The position numbers were made by a program, and so were the translations under genes. A stretch of 64,000 nt of DNA from BJGV01 sp965205785. GTDB taxonomy: Bacteria; Pseudomonadota; Gammaproteobacteria; Burkholderiales; Nitrosomonadaceae. The notes beneath the pieces were generated by a model, which saw only the letters and a list, made by a program, of their open reading frames with translations, did no database searches and had not been told where the DNA came from. Position 1 is the first letter of the stretch. Every line of letters starts with the position of its first letter. Of this stretch, positions 9,339 through 17,326 are shown piece after piece. Where the stretch lies: NCBI GenBank assembly GCA_965205785.1, contig OZ242188.1, positions 62,001-126,000 of the forward strand, read 5' to 3'.

Positions 9339-9536
9339 ATGCAGAAAGTAATAATTATTACAGGATTAGCAATTGTGCTGATTGGAATCCTTTATCCCTA
9401 TCTTCGTAAACTCCCTTTTGGGCAACTGCCTGGCGACATTTTCTATAAATCAGATAATTTCTCTTTTGTATTTCCCATTGTAACTTGCATTATCATTAGT
9501 ATTATTCTGACAATTATTATTAATTTGTTTAGATAG
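9339..9536 (+). CDS. DUF2905 small membrane protein
   Basis: A 65-aa protein with two membrane helices (about 3-22 and 43-63) separated by the family hallmark LPFGQLPGDIFYKSDNFSFVFP. DUF2905 proteins are conserved, 60-75 aa, and of unknown function; length and the GxLPGD and FPI..C motifs match. It is on the plus strand, alone, about 560 bases from the SYLF gene. No clear Shine-Dalgarno is seen, only weak A-rich sequence before the ATG. Confidence 0.85.
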   Translation: MQKVIIITGLAIVLIGILYPYLRKLPFGQLPGDIFYKSDNFSFVFPIVTCIIISIILTIIINLFR

Positions 9537-9672
9537 GCAATGGAACCTCAAATATTCATATATCTTTTGTTCAGAAAAGACAAGACCATACACTCGGATT
9601 AAAAAAATTGAATTTCTTTTTTTTATCCTTACCCACATAGATATATAACTGTTTCATCGTATGGAGAAAATT

Positions 9673-9978
9673 ATGTTCGGATTTCCAAAGTCTGAATTGA
9701 AAGGCCGTAAAATTGCCGATGAATGTCTTGAGTACGGCTTAAAACAGGGAGCGTTTATAAAACTCAACAAAATGTTGGGCTATATCCAGTTAATGGCGTT
9801 ATCCAAAGCTGTAGAGCATGGTTTTTATAAAAGAATGAATGAAATAATTAAAAATGGAGAAATAACATGCTATAGCTTCGAAGGCGGTGAACAAATTTTT
9901 GTTCACAAAGACTATAAAGCTATATTTCAAAAATTATTAACGAATACCACAAACAGTTCTGGTAATGAACAACAATAA
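9673..9978 (+). CDS. Small hypothetical protein
   Basis: I do not recognise this 101-aa product. The ATG at 9673 is preferred over one 12 bases upstream because GGAG (9663-9666) sits 6 bases before it. The sequence is mixed, basic and helical (KSELKGRKIADECLEYG, LGYIQLMALSKAVEHG) with no signal peptide or membrane segment, and ends in a polar tail NTTNSSGNEQQ. Codon use resembles the AT-rich surroundings. A short open frame overlapping its end (9965-10147) has no start signal and is not counted. Confidence 0.55.
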   Translation: MFGFPKSELKGRKIADECLEYGLKQGAFIKLNKMLGYIQLMALSKAVEHGFYKRMNEIIKNGEITCYSFEGGEQIFVHKDYKAIFQKLLTNTTNSSGNEQQ

Positions 9979-10320
9979 TTTCTTAATATTTCTGTCTCAG
10001 GACAAGAGCGATGTTATACATTCCGTTACAGAAAACATTACAAATATAGATGCTACGACCAAACAAAACAGAGCTATGATACTAGCTGTAAACAAAAATA
10101 TCTTATCCATATTTATTACCTTAAATATCTCTTTGAAAGTGAATTAAACTGCCAAACATATTCCGCTCAAATACCATATACCTTGACCAAAAATTAGTCA
10201 CGATAATTTTAGACATATTTGTCCTAACTCTAATACCTTAAATTTAATATGAGTTGCTGAGATTGCAAGAATTTCTTGGTCAAGTTTTCTACTAAGGAAG
10301 AAACGCAAGCCATTGATAAA
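9979..10320. other. Spacer before repeat copy A
   Basis: No supported gene. From 10261 to 10326 the plus strand reads a protein-like phrase (CKNFLVKFSTKEETQAIDKW) without a start codon, which may be the tail of a lost gene. The long repeat begins at the TGGTGG run at about 10321. Confidence 0.4.
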
Positions 10321-10372
10321 TGGTGGTGGGGGCAGTCTGAAGCGAACCCGTCTCTGTGCCGGATCTGGTGAT

Positions 10373-10560
10373 TTACAGGGAATTAACAGGGAATATCACT
10401 CATTTTAGGGGTGGATTCGGTTACCGGCATCCGGATGTACCAGACCATAGCAGGGAACTAAGGTCATTTCCCTGCTCCGTGTTAACAGGGAAAATGATTG
10501 TATGTAGCAGGGAAATCCGGTTAGCCAAACAGGGAAAGTGTTTGGCTAAACAAGGAAGAC
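10373..10560. repeat. Cluster of CAGGGAA motifs (copy A)
   Basis: Within about 190 bases the word CAGGGAA occurs at least six times on the plus strand, usually preceded by A or G (ttACAGGGAAttaACAGGGAAta, agCAGGGAAct, aaCAGGGAAaat, agCAGGGAAat, aaCAGGGAAag), plus one inverted TTCCCTG. An open frame of 72 codons here is an artefact of the repeats. Similar spaced motifs occur beside recombinase genes in other proteobacteria (recollection, unverified); the role is unknown. Confidence 0.6.
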
Positions 10561-10637
10561 AGCTCATCGGTTAGCAAATGAAGAGATTCCCGCCTGAGAT
10601 GTCCGCCCGACAGCAGGCGGTGTAGTGTGTGTACCGG

Positions 10638-11078
10638 TCAGAGTAATTTGATACCAGCGATCAGTAGGCCGACCATGGCCATGTTCAACCCGACCACCCA
10701 GACGATAATGCTGTTCTTTGCCGTTGCGATATCGCCGGCAGTCTTAAGACCCAACTTCTCTACATCGGCCCGGACGGTCGCAATCTCTGCTCTGGTCTCC
10801 TGACGCAGGGTTTCGATATTAGTTTTGGTCTCCTGGCGCAGGGTTTCAATATCGGCTTTGGTCTCCTGACGCAGGGTTTCGACGTTCGCCTGAACAGCCG
10901 CTATATTACCCTTAGTCTCCTGACGCAGGACTTCGATATCGGTTTTGGTGGCGAGATTATGTTCCAGCAGCAGCGTCTGTTCCCGAACCATGGCTTCCGC
11001 CTGCGACTCCGGAAGCCCCGCTTCTGTCAACCGGCGTACCGCCGCATGGGTATCATAAACAACCGTTGTCTGGCTCAT
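10638..11078 (-). CDS. Coiled-coil membrane-anchored protein (DUF1640/CCDC90-like)
   Basis: A 146-aa protein with an N-terminal helical region (SQTTVVYDTHAAVRRLTEAG, then SQAEAMVREQTLLLEHNL), a long coiled coil built on an 11-residue repeat of the type ETLRQETKADI (about 50-115), and one C-terminal membrane helix (VVGLNMAMVGLLIAGIKL). This is the layout of DUF1640/CCDC90 coiled-coil proteins. The ATG at 11076-11078 gives MSQTT; the open frame further upstream is spacer. The stop is followed by the CAGGGAA cluster. Copy B (49091-49651) is 40 residues longer through coiled-coil unit expansion. Function unknown; in both copies the family is encoded just downstream of an autotransporter end, so a linked role is possible. 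Confidence 0.75.
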   Translation of the reverse strand: MSQTTVVYDTHAAVRRLTEAGLPESQAEAMVREQTLLLEHNLATKTDIEVLRQETKGNIAAVQANVETLRQETKADIETLRQETKTNIETLRQETRAEIATVRADVEKLGLKTAGDIATAKNSIIVWVVGLNMAMVGLLIAGIKLL

Positions 11079-11194
11079 GGGAGTAGTATAAACCTTCTCC
11101 GGGCAGTTTGAAACCCTGTGATGTTTGATTTTAGCTGACCTGAGACTACTCCTTATGCCCTGAACCCGATGTAGCCACCGTTTCTGTCCCGGCA

Positions 11195-11257
11195 TTAAAA
11201 GCGTACATCCAGCCACATATACCCTCCGATGGCCTGGGCATTGCCTGCTCTCCTCGC
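11195..11257 (-). pseudogene. 3' stub of an autotransporter gene (copy A)
   Basis: The last 20 codons of a frame here read ARRAGNAQAIGGYMWLDVRF, one or two residues different from the C-terminus of the full autotransporter at 13250-16513 (ARRSGNAQAIGGHMWLDVRF). Upstream of about 11257 similarity stops abruptly. The stub is followed 116 bases on by a coiled-coil gene, just as the intact autotransporter is followed 172 bases on by another, so this is the end of a lost neighbouring autotransporter whose body has been replaced by the higBA block. Confidence 0.85.
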
Positions 11258-11342
11258 TTCCTTTGCTTTTAGCCAAATGCTGAAGGAAACCGGAATTGGG
11301 TTAAATTCAGACCGTACTCGCGAGAAACACGTGCGACATAGT

Positions 11343-11699
11343 TTACGCAGCTCGTGGCTCAATCTCTTTTTCAATTTGTTTACGCAAACTCCGGTTCGCG
11401 ACATCCAGATCGTAGCGAGCTTGTAGGTTGATCCAGAACTCTGCCGTCGTTCCAAAATAACGTGCCAGCCGAAGAGCCGTATCTATGGTGATGGTACGAC
11501 AACCACGCACAATGTCATTGGCCCGGGAGCGCGGCACATGAATGGCGTTGGCAAATTCATAAACACTGAGTCCCAGTGGCTCTAAAAAATCATCATGCAG
11601 GATTTCACCGGGATGAACGGGCAAAAGACGCTTTCCGGAAACGACATCAGAGGAGAAGTCCACTTGGTGATTATCTAAATCTTCGCGCTTAATGGTCAT
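11343..11699 (-). CDS. higA: HigA-type antitoxin (XRE/VapI family), copy A
   Basis: Antitoxin that neutralises HigB and represses the operon. The 118-aa protein carries the HigA signature PVHPGEILHDDFLEPLGLSV (about 27-46), an XRE helix-turn-helix with ANAIHVPRSRANDIVRG, and the following TIDTALRLARYFGTTAEFWINLQ. Length is at the upper end of the family. It is the second gene of a toxin-first pair, 11 bases after higB. HigA probably binds the palindrome at 12000-12018. The protein is identical in copy B. Confidence 0.93.
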   Translation of the reverse strand: MTIKREDLDNHQVDFSSDVVSGKRLLPVHPGEILHDDFLEPLGLSVYEFANAIHVPRSRANDIVRGCRTITIDTALRLARYFGTTAEFWINLQARYDLDVANRSLRKQIEKEIEPRAA

Positions 11700-11710
11700 T
11701 GGCTTTTTCC

Positions 11711-11992
11711 TTAATGGTAATCAACAATCTCAGCGTTCCAGGCATCGTCGTCACGCCAAACAAAACAAACACGCCATTGATCATTGATGCGAATACTATA
11801 CTGGCCTTTCCTATCACCGCGCAATGCCTCCAATTGATTGCCAGGCGGGATACGAAAATCATCGAGCTGAGTTGCTGCATCGACTACCATCAGTTTAGAC
11901 CGGGCTCGCTTTTGGATTTTCAGAGGCAGACTCTTCACGGCATATCCGGAGAAAATGGCGGCAGTCCGTTTGTCAGCAAAACTCTTAATCCT
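11711..11992 (-). CDS. higB: HigB-type toxin with missing canonical start codon, copy A
   Basis: RelE-fold mRNA interferase expected to cleave mRNA on the ribosome. The C-terminal part has the family phrases DAATQLDDFRIPPGNQLEAL, GDRKGQYSIRINDQWRVCF and EIVDYH. Family members begin M-I-K/R-S-F-x-D-K; here the frame upstream of the first possible start (GTG at 11936-11938) continues with (R)IKSFADKRTAAIFSGYA, but the codon where ATG is expected, 11990-11992, is AGG. No ATG, GTG or TTG exists in frame between the upstream TGA and that point. Either ATT at the next codon is used, or translation starts at GTG 18 codons in, or the toxin is dead. Coordinates are for the full homologous frame. Confidence 0.8.
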   Translation of the reverse strand, partial: RIKSFADKRTAAIFSGYAVKSLPLKIQKRARSKLMVVDAATQLDDFRIPPGNQLEALRGDRKGQYSIRINDQWRVCFVWRDDDAWNAEIVDYH

Positions 11993-11999
11993 GACTAAG

Positions 12000-12018
12000 C
12001 GTACTGCAAATCAGTACG
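12000..12018. promoter_or_regulatory. Palindromic operator before higBA (copy A)
   Basis: A perfect inverted repeat CGTACTG-CAAAT-CAGTACG with 7-base arms and a 5-base loop lies 7 bases upstream of the higB reading frame. HigA proteins bind such palindromes to autoregulate. The assignment is by position and symmetry. Confidence 0.65.
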
Positions 12019-12776
12019 TCTCGCCAACCAAAACGTAATCCCAATATCAATAACAAGTTACATTGTTCGGTTTATGCACCATGAGACTGAGGTGGTCTAC
12101 TTTTTTAAACAGTTTGGCAGCGAGTTAAAGTGTATTCCATTACCTGATTATGCTGCCAGAATCCTGTTTATCACATCCTGCTGCTGTTGAGTTGGTGGAT
12201 TGCAGACAGACCTTAGCCGGTTCCGGACGGGATGGAAAGCGTGCAGATACAATGGACAAGAAAAAAACACAGTAAAACTATGGTAGCTCGTTTGAATTCT
12301 TTGACAACAGATCAGTAGTGCCTGCACCGCTATCAATTAAGATTCTGATAATAGCCAAAAATACTGCAATTGTCGAATACTAAAGGTTTGCAGTATCTAT
12401 TTTTTTCTGCTGACGAATTTTCTCGTATCCGATCTGCAAGTTTTTCTTCGGTCAGATTCCCCCGGATACCGGCTTGATGAAGATCTGATATCTTTCAGCA
12501 TCTGAGGCAGATAAATCCGTTCCATTGAGTTTCAGAAATAATCGACAAGTCATAAATGCAGTCCGTTTATACTGTCTGCAAAGTGATGGTTGCAATGCTA
12601 TGGGCGTAAAAAAGCCACCATGGCAGAGATGCCTCTGCAGTGTAATTGTACAGATTCTTTTGTTTTGCTAACGCAGACCAGGGCAGTTCTCTACATCGGG
12701 GAGAGCCTTAGCAGGCGGGGCAAAGTATATAACTGTAACCGCCACAGCAGATTTTGGATGGAGCGCAGTATACCGA
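12019..12776. other. Spacer between higB and second coiled-coil gene (copy A)
   Basis: About 760 bases with only short unsupported frames. The sequence is nearly identical to 50592-51349 in copy B. I see no RNA gene, and no terminator with a clear U-run; it likely holds the higBA promoter at its left end. Confidence 0.5.
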
Positions 12777-13077
12777 TCAGAGCAGTTTGCTGCCGGCGAT
12801 CAGTAGGCCAACCATGCCCATGTTCAGCCCGACCACCCAGACGATAATGCCGTTCTTTGCTGCTGCGATCTCTGCCCTGGTCTCCTGACGCAGGGTTTCG
12901 ATACCGGCTTTGGTTTCCTGACGCAGGACTTCGATATCGGTTTTGGTAGCAAGATTATGCTCCAGCAGCAGCGTCTGTTCCCGCACCATGGCCTCAAGCC
13001 TGCAACTCCGAAATCCCCGCTTCTGTCAGCCAGCGTACCGCCGCATGGGTATCATAAACAACCGCTGTCTGCTTCAT
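12777..13077 (-). pseudogene. Second coiled-coil protein, frameshifted and shortened (copy A)
   Basis: Paralogue of the 10638-11078 gene with the same ending (VVGLNMGMVGLLIAGSKLL). Compared with the intact copy B version (51350-51736) it has lost most of the coiled coil and has a one-base insertion near 12995 (GGCCTCAAGCC where copy B has AGCTTCCGCC). The ATG at 13075-13077 (MKQTAVVYDT) therefore no longer reads into the rest; an internal ATG would give only 70 aa. It lies 172 bases downstream of the autotransporter stop. Confidence 0.8.
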
Positions 13078-13249
13078 GGGGTTAGTATAAGCCTTCTCCG
13101 GTCAGTTTGAAACCCCGGGATGTATAAGCCGATTAGGTTTTGTTTCAGTTGTTGGCCTGATCACGGACCGGATCAGGCCTGTCTGTCATCACCCGACCCA
13201 CACAAATGCGCTACGGTTGTCAGTACGTTCCTTAACCTGATTCCCGGTA

Positions 13250-16200
13250 TTAAAAGCGTACATCCAGCCACATATGTCCTCCGATGGCCTGGGCATTGCC
13301 GGATCTCCTGGCATATTCCAGATCTCCGTTCATTGCCATCACGTCTGTGATCTGGTAGCGCATTCTGATTCCGCCGAAACCACCCGGAATCGTATCCTCT
13401 CCACTAATCCGGTATGAAACCGAAGGCCCTCCGCCCAGACGGGCTCTAACACTGTCTCTGCCAAAATGCGTGAACGTTGCCCCGCCCCGCACCTCCACCT
13501 CTCCCTGGTCATCATCAAAAGTCCTCGCCAGGGCCAGCTCCATCCGCCCGTCAATAATATTCACGCTCCGACCGCTGAAGCTGATATTGGAATGGGTCGT
13601 CCCACTTTCCGTATGACTGCCAAAATGACCATACGTGTAGGCAATCTGTGCCCTCGGGCGAAATTCCATCCCGTTACCCAGTTCTTTAAACCACTTCAGC
13701 GACAGAGACGGGCTCACATAAAAGTTATCGTATTTCCCGTTCGCCACTTCCTGCCCTCTTGCCGTGTCCTGCACCGTACGCGCACTGTCATGATGGGCAT
13801 AACCGAAAATGACCGCACCGTCCAGGTTAAACTCCCCGATCGACTGTTGTCCGTACGCCCCGACAAAACCATGTGTGGCCGAATCTCTGACTGAGGTCAC
13901 CTTGGTCCGGATCAGATCCTGACCTACTCCGGCAAACAGACCTGCCCGCCGGCCGTTATCCAAGCGCACATCCACCCCGCCCGAAGCACCATACAGCCTG
14001 TGATCCCAGGCTAAGGCCAGTTCATCGTCATCGCGCTCGGAGACCGTACCGAACAAACCACCCCAGACACCCTGCCGGGTCGCCGTCCCGCGGGGCAGGC
14101 GACTGCTGTCCAGGCGCTGAAATACCTGCCGCCGGATCTGCCCGGTCATCGCACCCAGCGTGATGCGGGTCGCAGACTGTGCGGTCGGATCCACCACCGC
14201 TACTGCATTGCTGTTGTACAGAACCGGAACCCGTCCGGACCGGACCGTATCCACCCCCCGGATGGCAAAAGTCCGGGACGGCCCGCGCCCCTGTGTCTTG
14301 GCTACAATATCAAAAATATCATTATCTCCTTCGCTCTCTCCCAGATCGGAATATCCGTCAATGATCGCTTGTGCCCCCAGGATCAGGGTCTGATTCTCCT
14401 CATCAGAGCCTCTTATCACGTAGGAGCCTTCTCCTGTGGCAGATACCTTGCCGTTGACCGTGATCTCACTGTTACCCGTTGCGACAATACCATGTGCGTT
14501 ATCCCCGGTGGTCGTGATCATCCCGTCATTACGGATTGTTGCATTCGCCCCGGTTGAGGCAATACCGTGTGCACCGGCTCCGATCGTGGTGATCATACCA
14601 TCGGCCGCATTGGTGATCATTGCATTCGCCCCGGTCGAGAAAATACCATGTGCAGTGTCTCCGGTCGTGGTAATGGTGCCCATATTGCTGATATCCCCTG
14701 TGCCGGTGGAGAAAATACCGACAGCACCCTCACCGCTTGTGGTGATCATGCCATTGGCAGTGTTGGTGATCGCTGCACCGGTCGAGAAAATACCGTAGCC
14801 GTTGCGCGCGCCCGTAGTGATGGTGCCCATATTGCTGATATCCCCCGTGCCAGTGGAGGCAATACCGGCAGCGCCAACTCCACCCGTAGTAATCATACCA
14901 CCGGCAGCATTGATGATCGCTCCCGCACCACTTGAGAAAATAGCATGGGCATTATCCTCGCTCGTGGTGATCCTGCCCTCTTCAGTATTGGTGATAGCAC
15001 CATCACCCGAAGTGTTAATCCCGCCGGAAGTCGCGTTAATCGTGCCTTCGTTAGTGATAGCACCATCACCCGTAGAGCGAATACCGTGCGCGCTCATCCC
15101 GTTCATCCTGATTGTACCCGTGTTTCTGATCGTGCCGCCCCCTGAGGAAATACCAGCAGACCTGAATCCTTCCGCGGTAATCATTCCATTGTTCGTGATA
15201 TCGCCCGTACTGGACGAAAAAATACCAGCAGACCTGTCTCCGTTCGTAATAATCGTACCGGCATTGATGATCGCACCCGTACCACCCCCGGTCATGGTAA
15301 TACCGTGTGCAGTGTCTCCGGTCGTGCTGATCGTGCCATTGGCAGCGTTGGTGATGGTGCCTGTGCCGGTCGAGACAATACCATGTGCACTGTCTCCGGT
15401 CGTGGTGATTGTACCACCGGCAGAATTAGTGATGACCGTGTCTGTACCGGTTGAGAAAATACCGCTGCTGCGCGAGGTGATGATCCTACTGGAATTGGTG
15501 ATCGTTGTGCCAGTCCCATCTGAAAAAATACCGTTTCCGGCCGCATTAATCGTACCACTATTGCTGATCTGAACATCATCGCCTTCGGAGCGAATCCCCT
15601 GCCCGGATGAAGTGATCGTACCTTCGTTCGTGATATCTCCCGTGCCGGTGGAGAAAATACCGATCGCACCGTTTCCGGTCGTGGTGATCATACCACCGCT
15701 AGCATTGGTGATGATCGTCGCAACCCCTTCGGAGCGAATCCCTGTGCCGGCTGAATTGATCGTACCGGTATTGGTGATCGTCGTGTCAGCGCCCGTTGAG
15801 CGAATGCCGACTCCGCCCGAATTGATCGTACCGGTATTACTGATCTGACCGGTATCTCCTTCCGAGCTAATCCCGCGCCCGGATGAAGTAATCTCACCCT
15901 CGTTCGTAATATCCCCCGTGCCGGTGGAGGAAATACCGTGTGCGTTATTTCCACTCGTGGTGATCGTGCCAGTCAGAACATCCTGTCCTGATTCCGTGGC
16001 AACCGTCCTGTTCTCATTGGTGATCGCACCCGCTCCCGTTGCGGAAATACCATGTGCATTATCCCCGCTCGTGGTGATCGTGCCACCAGAATTAGTAACA
16101 TTCCCGCTGCCGATGGAGACAATAGCGTCTTCATCATCTCCGGTCGTGCTAATCGTCCCTGTGTTGGCAAACGGGTTATTATTAACTGTTACTTGTTGTG

Positions 16201-16513
16201 TAAAGGCAAACCCCGGCAGGAGTAATAACAGAATTAATGCCGTCAGAATACCCGGACGTATTATCTGCATCCTGCGTCCCGGAGTCTGGAGTCTGGAGTC
16301 TGGAGTCTGGAGTCTGGAGTCTGGAGTCTGGAGTCTGGAGTCTGGAGTCTGGAGTCTGGAGTCTGGAGTCTGGAGTCTGGAGTCTGGAGTCTGGAGTCTG
16401 GAGTCTGGAGTCTGGAGTCTGTAGTCTGTAGTCTGTAGTCTGTAGTCTGTAGTCTGTAGTCTGTAGTCTGTAGTCTGTAGTCTTGGACTCTTTTTCCCTC
16501 CCTGATGTTTCAT
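13250..16513 (-). CDS. Autotransporter adhesin-like protein (type V secretion), copy A
   Basis: Surface protein of 1087 aa. It begins MKHQGGKKSPRLQTT with AAGGAG 9 bases upstream, then passes through 29 heptanucleotide repeats encoding RLQTPDS/RLQTTDY units, then a signal peptide (MQIIRPGILTALILLLLL, from 16270, ending FAFTQ). The passenger is a long run of ~20-residue beta-helix repeats of the type GTITTSGDNAHGISSTGTGDITN. The last ~280 residues are an autotransporter beta-barrel (GVWGGLFGTVSERDDDELA ... GGHMWLDVRF, terminal Phe). Because the repeat unit is 7 bases, unit number sets the frame between start codon and signal peptide. An alternative start at the ATG at 16268-16270 has only weak ribosome-binding sequence. 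The closest relative is copy B (51909-58289), with identical barrel. Confidence 0.93.
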   Translation of the reverse strand: MKHQGGKKSPRLQTTDYRLQTTDYRLQTTDYRLQTPDSRLQTPDSRLQTPDSRLQTPDSRLQTPDSRLQTPDSRLQTPGRRMQIIRPGILTALILLLLLPGFAFTQQVTVNNNPFANTGTISTTGDDEDAIVSIGSGNVTNSGGTITTSGDNAHGISATGAGAITNENRTVATESGQDVLTGTITTSGNNAHGISSTGTGDITNEGEITSSGRGISSEGDTGQISNTGTINSGGVGIRSTGADTTITNTGTINSAGTGIRSEGVATIITNASGGMITTTGNGAIGIFSTGTGDITNEGTITSSGQGIRSEGDDVQISNSGTINAAGNGIFSDGTGTTITNSSRIITSRSSGIFSTGTDTVITNSAGGTITTTGDSAHGIVSTGTGTITNAANGTISTTGDTAHGITMTGGGTGAIINAGTIITNGDRSAGIFSSSTGDITNNGMITAEGFRSAGISSGGGTIRNTGTIRMNGMSAHGIRSTGDGAITNEGTINATSGGINTSGDGAITNTEEGRITTSEDNAHAIFSSGAGAIINAAGGMITTGGVGAAGIASTGTGDISNMGTITTGARNGYGIFSTGAAITNTANGMITTSGEGAVGIFSTGTGDISNMGTITTTGDTAHGIFSTGANAMITNAADGMITTIGAGAHGIASTGANATIRNDGMITTTGDNAHGIVATGNSEITVNGKVSATGEGSYVIRGSDEENQTLILGAQAIIDGYSDLGESEGDNDIFDIVAKTQGRGPSRTFAIRGVDTVRSGRVPVLYNSNAVAVVDPTAQSATRITLGAMTGQIRRQVFQRLDSSRLPRGTATRQGVWGGLFGTVSERDDDELALAWDHRLYGASGGVDVRLDNGRRAGLFAGVGQDLIRTKVTSVRDSATHGFVGAYGQQSIGEFNLDGAVIFGYAHHDSARTVQDTARGQEVANGKYDNFYVSPSLSLKWFKELGNGMEFRPRAQIAYTYGHFGSHTESGTTHSNISFSGRSVNIIDGRMELALARTFDDDQGEVEVRGGATFTHFGRDSVRARLGGGPSVSYRISGEDTIPGGFGGIRMRYQITDVMAMNGDLEYARRSGNAQAIGGHMWLDVRF
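16281..16483. repeat. Heptanucleotide tandem repeat, 29 units
   Basis: Twenty perfect GGAGTCT units (16281-16420) followed by nine perfect GTAGTCT units (16421-16483) on the plus strand. They lie inside the 5' coding region of the autotransporter, between its Shine-Dalgarno/start and the signal peptide. Copy B has one GGAGTCT plus four GTAGTCT. Both 29 and 5 are 2 modulo 3, so both genes are in frame. Confidence 0.98.
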
Positions 16514-16952
16514 ACTGACCCGCTCCTTTTGGAATATTAGTATTTTATACTAGTTACTATCATCACAGCATCTATATACTACTTATCTTATTATGTTCGC
16601 ACAGTACCCGCTTAAAATGATGGTTGATCTGTCTGTGTATTACTTCTGTGTATTACTTCTGTTTAGCTGTCTGCCTGATCATCCATGAAGTTCGCCTGAT
16701 TATGAAGATTACTTATAAGAGATATGGACGCTACGTCAACATCCATGAAGTCTGCCTGATTATGAAGAAATCAAGCTCCCTTATTCCCTTATTCCCTTAT
16801 TCCCTTAGGATTGTAAAGAAATCCTCTCTATAAAACAAGTCATTAATTACAGGGAAAGTTCTCATCCCCTCAGTTCCTCCTGTCCTCTCCTCCGGAAAAA
16901 CACTTCCATCCCCGCCCGGTTACCTCTTAAAAATGATTGAAGAAACGATCCT
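16514..16952. other. Autotransporter upstream region with short direct repeats (copy A)
   Basis: No gene. It holds two copies of a ~29-base direct repeat (CATCCATGAAGT..GCCTGATTATGAAGA, near 16679 and 16739), a TGTGTATTACTTC doublet (about 16635-16660), and an octanucleotide run of CCCTTATT, three units plus a partial (16778-16807). The mirror sequence TAGTATAAAATACTA at about 16540-16555 could contribute a -10 element for the autotransporter. The same block occurs at 58290-58726. Confidence 0.65.
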
Positions 16953-16953
16953 T

Positions 16954-17100
16954 TTGATGCTGAGAGATCGGTTTCACAGAACTAGTCCGACAAAAATGGT
17001 GCAATGACTGAATAGTCCGGGCTGTGATGTTCGAATCGTTGTGAAGCCACAACACCGGATACATAAACCCGGACGGGTTGAAGTCATTTGTATGGGGTAA
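16954..17100 (+). pseudogene. 3' fragment of a HigA-like antitoxin gene
   Basis: About 147 bases match, with scattered changes, the 3' end of the antitoxin gene at 19960-20289, from TGATGCTGAGAG to the terminal ATGGGGTAA. Shared words include GTCCGACAAAAATG, GTTGTGAAGCCACAACACC and CCCGGACGGGTTGAAG. The frame is broken. It starts exactly where long repeat A ends, and like the intact gene it is followed within 5-8 bases by a type I-E CRISPR-repeat-like sequence. Confidence 0.8.
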
Positions 17101-17104
17101 ACAG

Positions 17105-17129
17105 TTCATCCCCGCCGGTGCGGGGAACC
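17105..17129. repeat. Solitary type I-E CRISPR-repeat-like sequence (R1)
   Basis: TTCATCCCCGCCGGTGCGGG followed by GAACC closely resembles the reverse strand of I-E CRISPR repeats (GTTCCCCGC..GCGGGGATGAA). It is a single unit: no second unit at spacer distance and no cas gene in the window. It sits 4 bases after the antitoxin fragment. Confidence 0.6.
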
Positions 17130-17326
17130 GACTTATTCATTGATTTAATTTAATAAATTTTTTCCTACTCCACACCATAAACCCCTATGTTGCTCATATG
17201 GAATGGGCTCATAATCAGTCTGATAACTTATTGACCTGATCCATGCTCTCTTCTCGGGTAAGGTAAAAATAACTTACTCATCTGCCCCCATTTCGAAATG
17301 CTACACAGGCTGCAAACCTTAACCTA

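Larger units (their letters stand above)
10321..16952. repeat. Long direct repeat, copy A (~6.6 kb)
   Basis: This block matches 48774-58726 in the same orientation. Offsets are constant in steps: 38453 at the left part, 38573 after a 120-base indel in the coiled-coil gene, and 38659 from the second coiled-coil gene to the autotransporter end, then diverging in the passenger region. Gene content is coiled-coil protein, autotransporter stub, higBA, second coiled-coil protein, autotransporter. Left edges share TGGTGG(T/C)GGTGGGGGCAG; right edges part just after GAAACGATCCT. Confidence 0.93.

Noticed and set aside
9965..10147. 60-codon frame after the small hypothetical gene
   Set aside because: Overlaps the upstream gene, lacks a ribosome-binding site and has AT-driven composition.
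10356..10574. 72-codon frame in the CAGGGAA cluster (also at 48809-49027)
   Set aside because: Composed of the repeated motif; no start signal, and duplicated only because the long repeat is duplicated.
16624..16833. 69-codon frame upstream of the autotransporter (also at 58398-58607)
   Set aside because: Made of two copies of a short direct repeat and an octanucleotide run; no evidence of coding.
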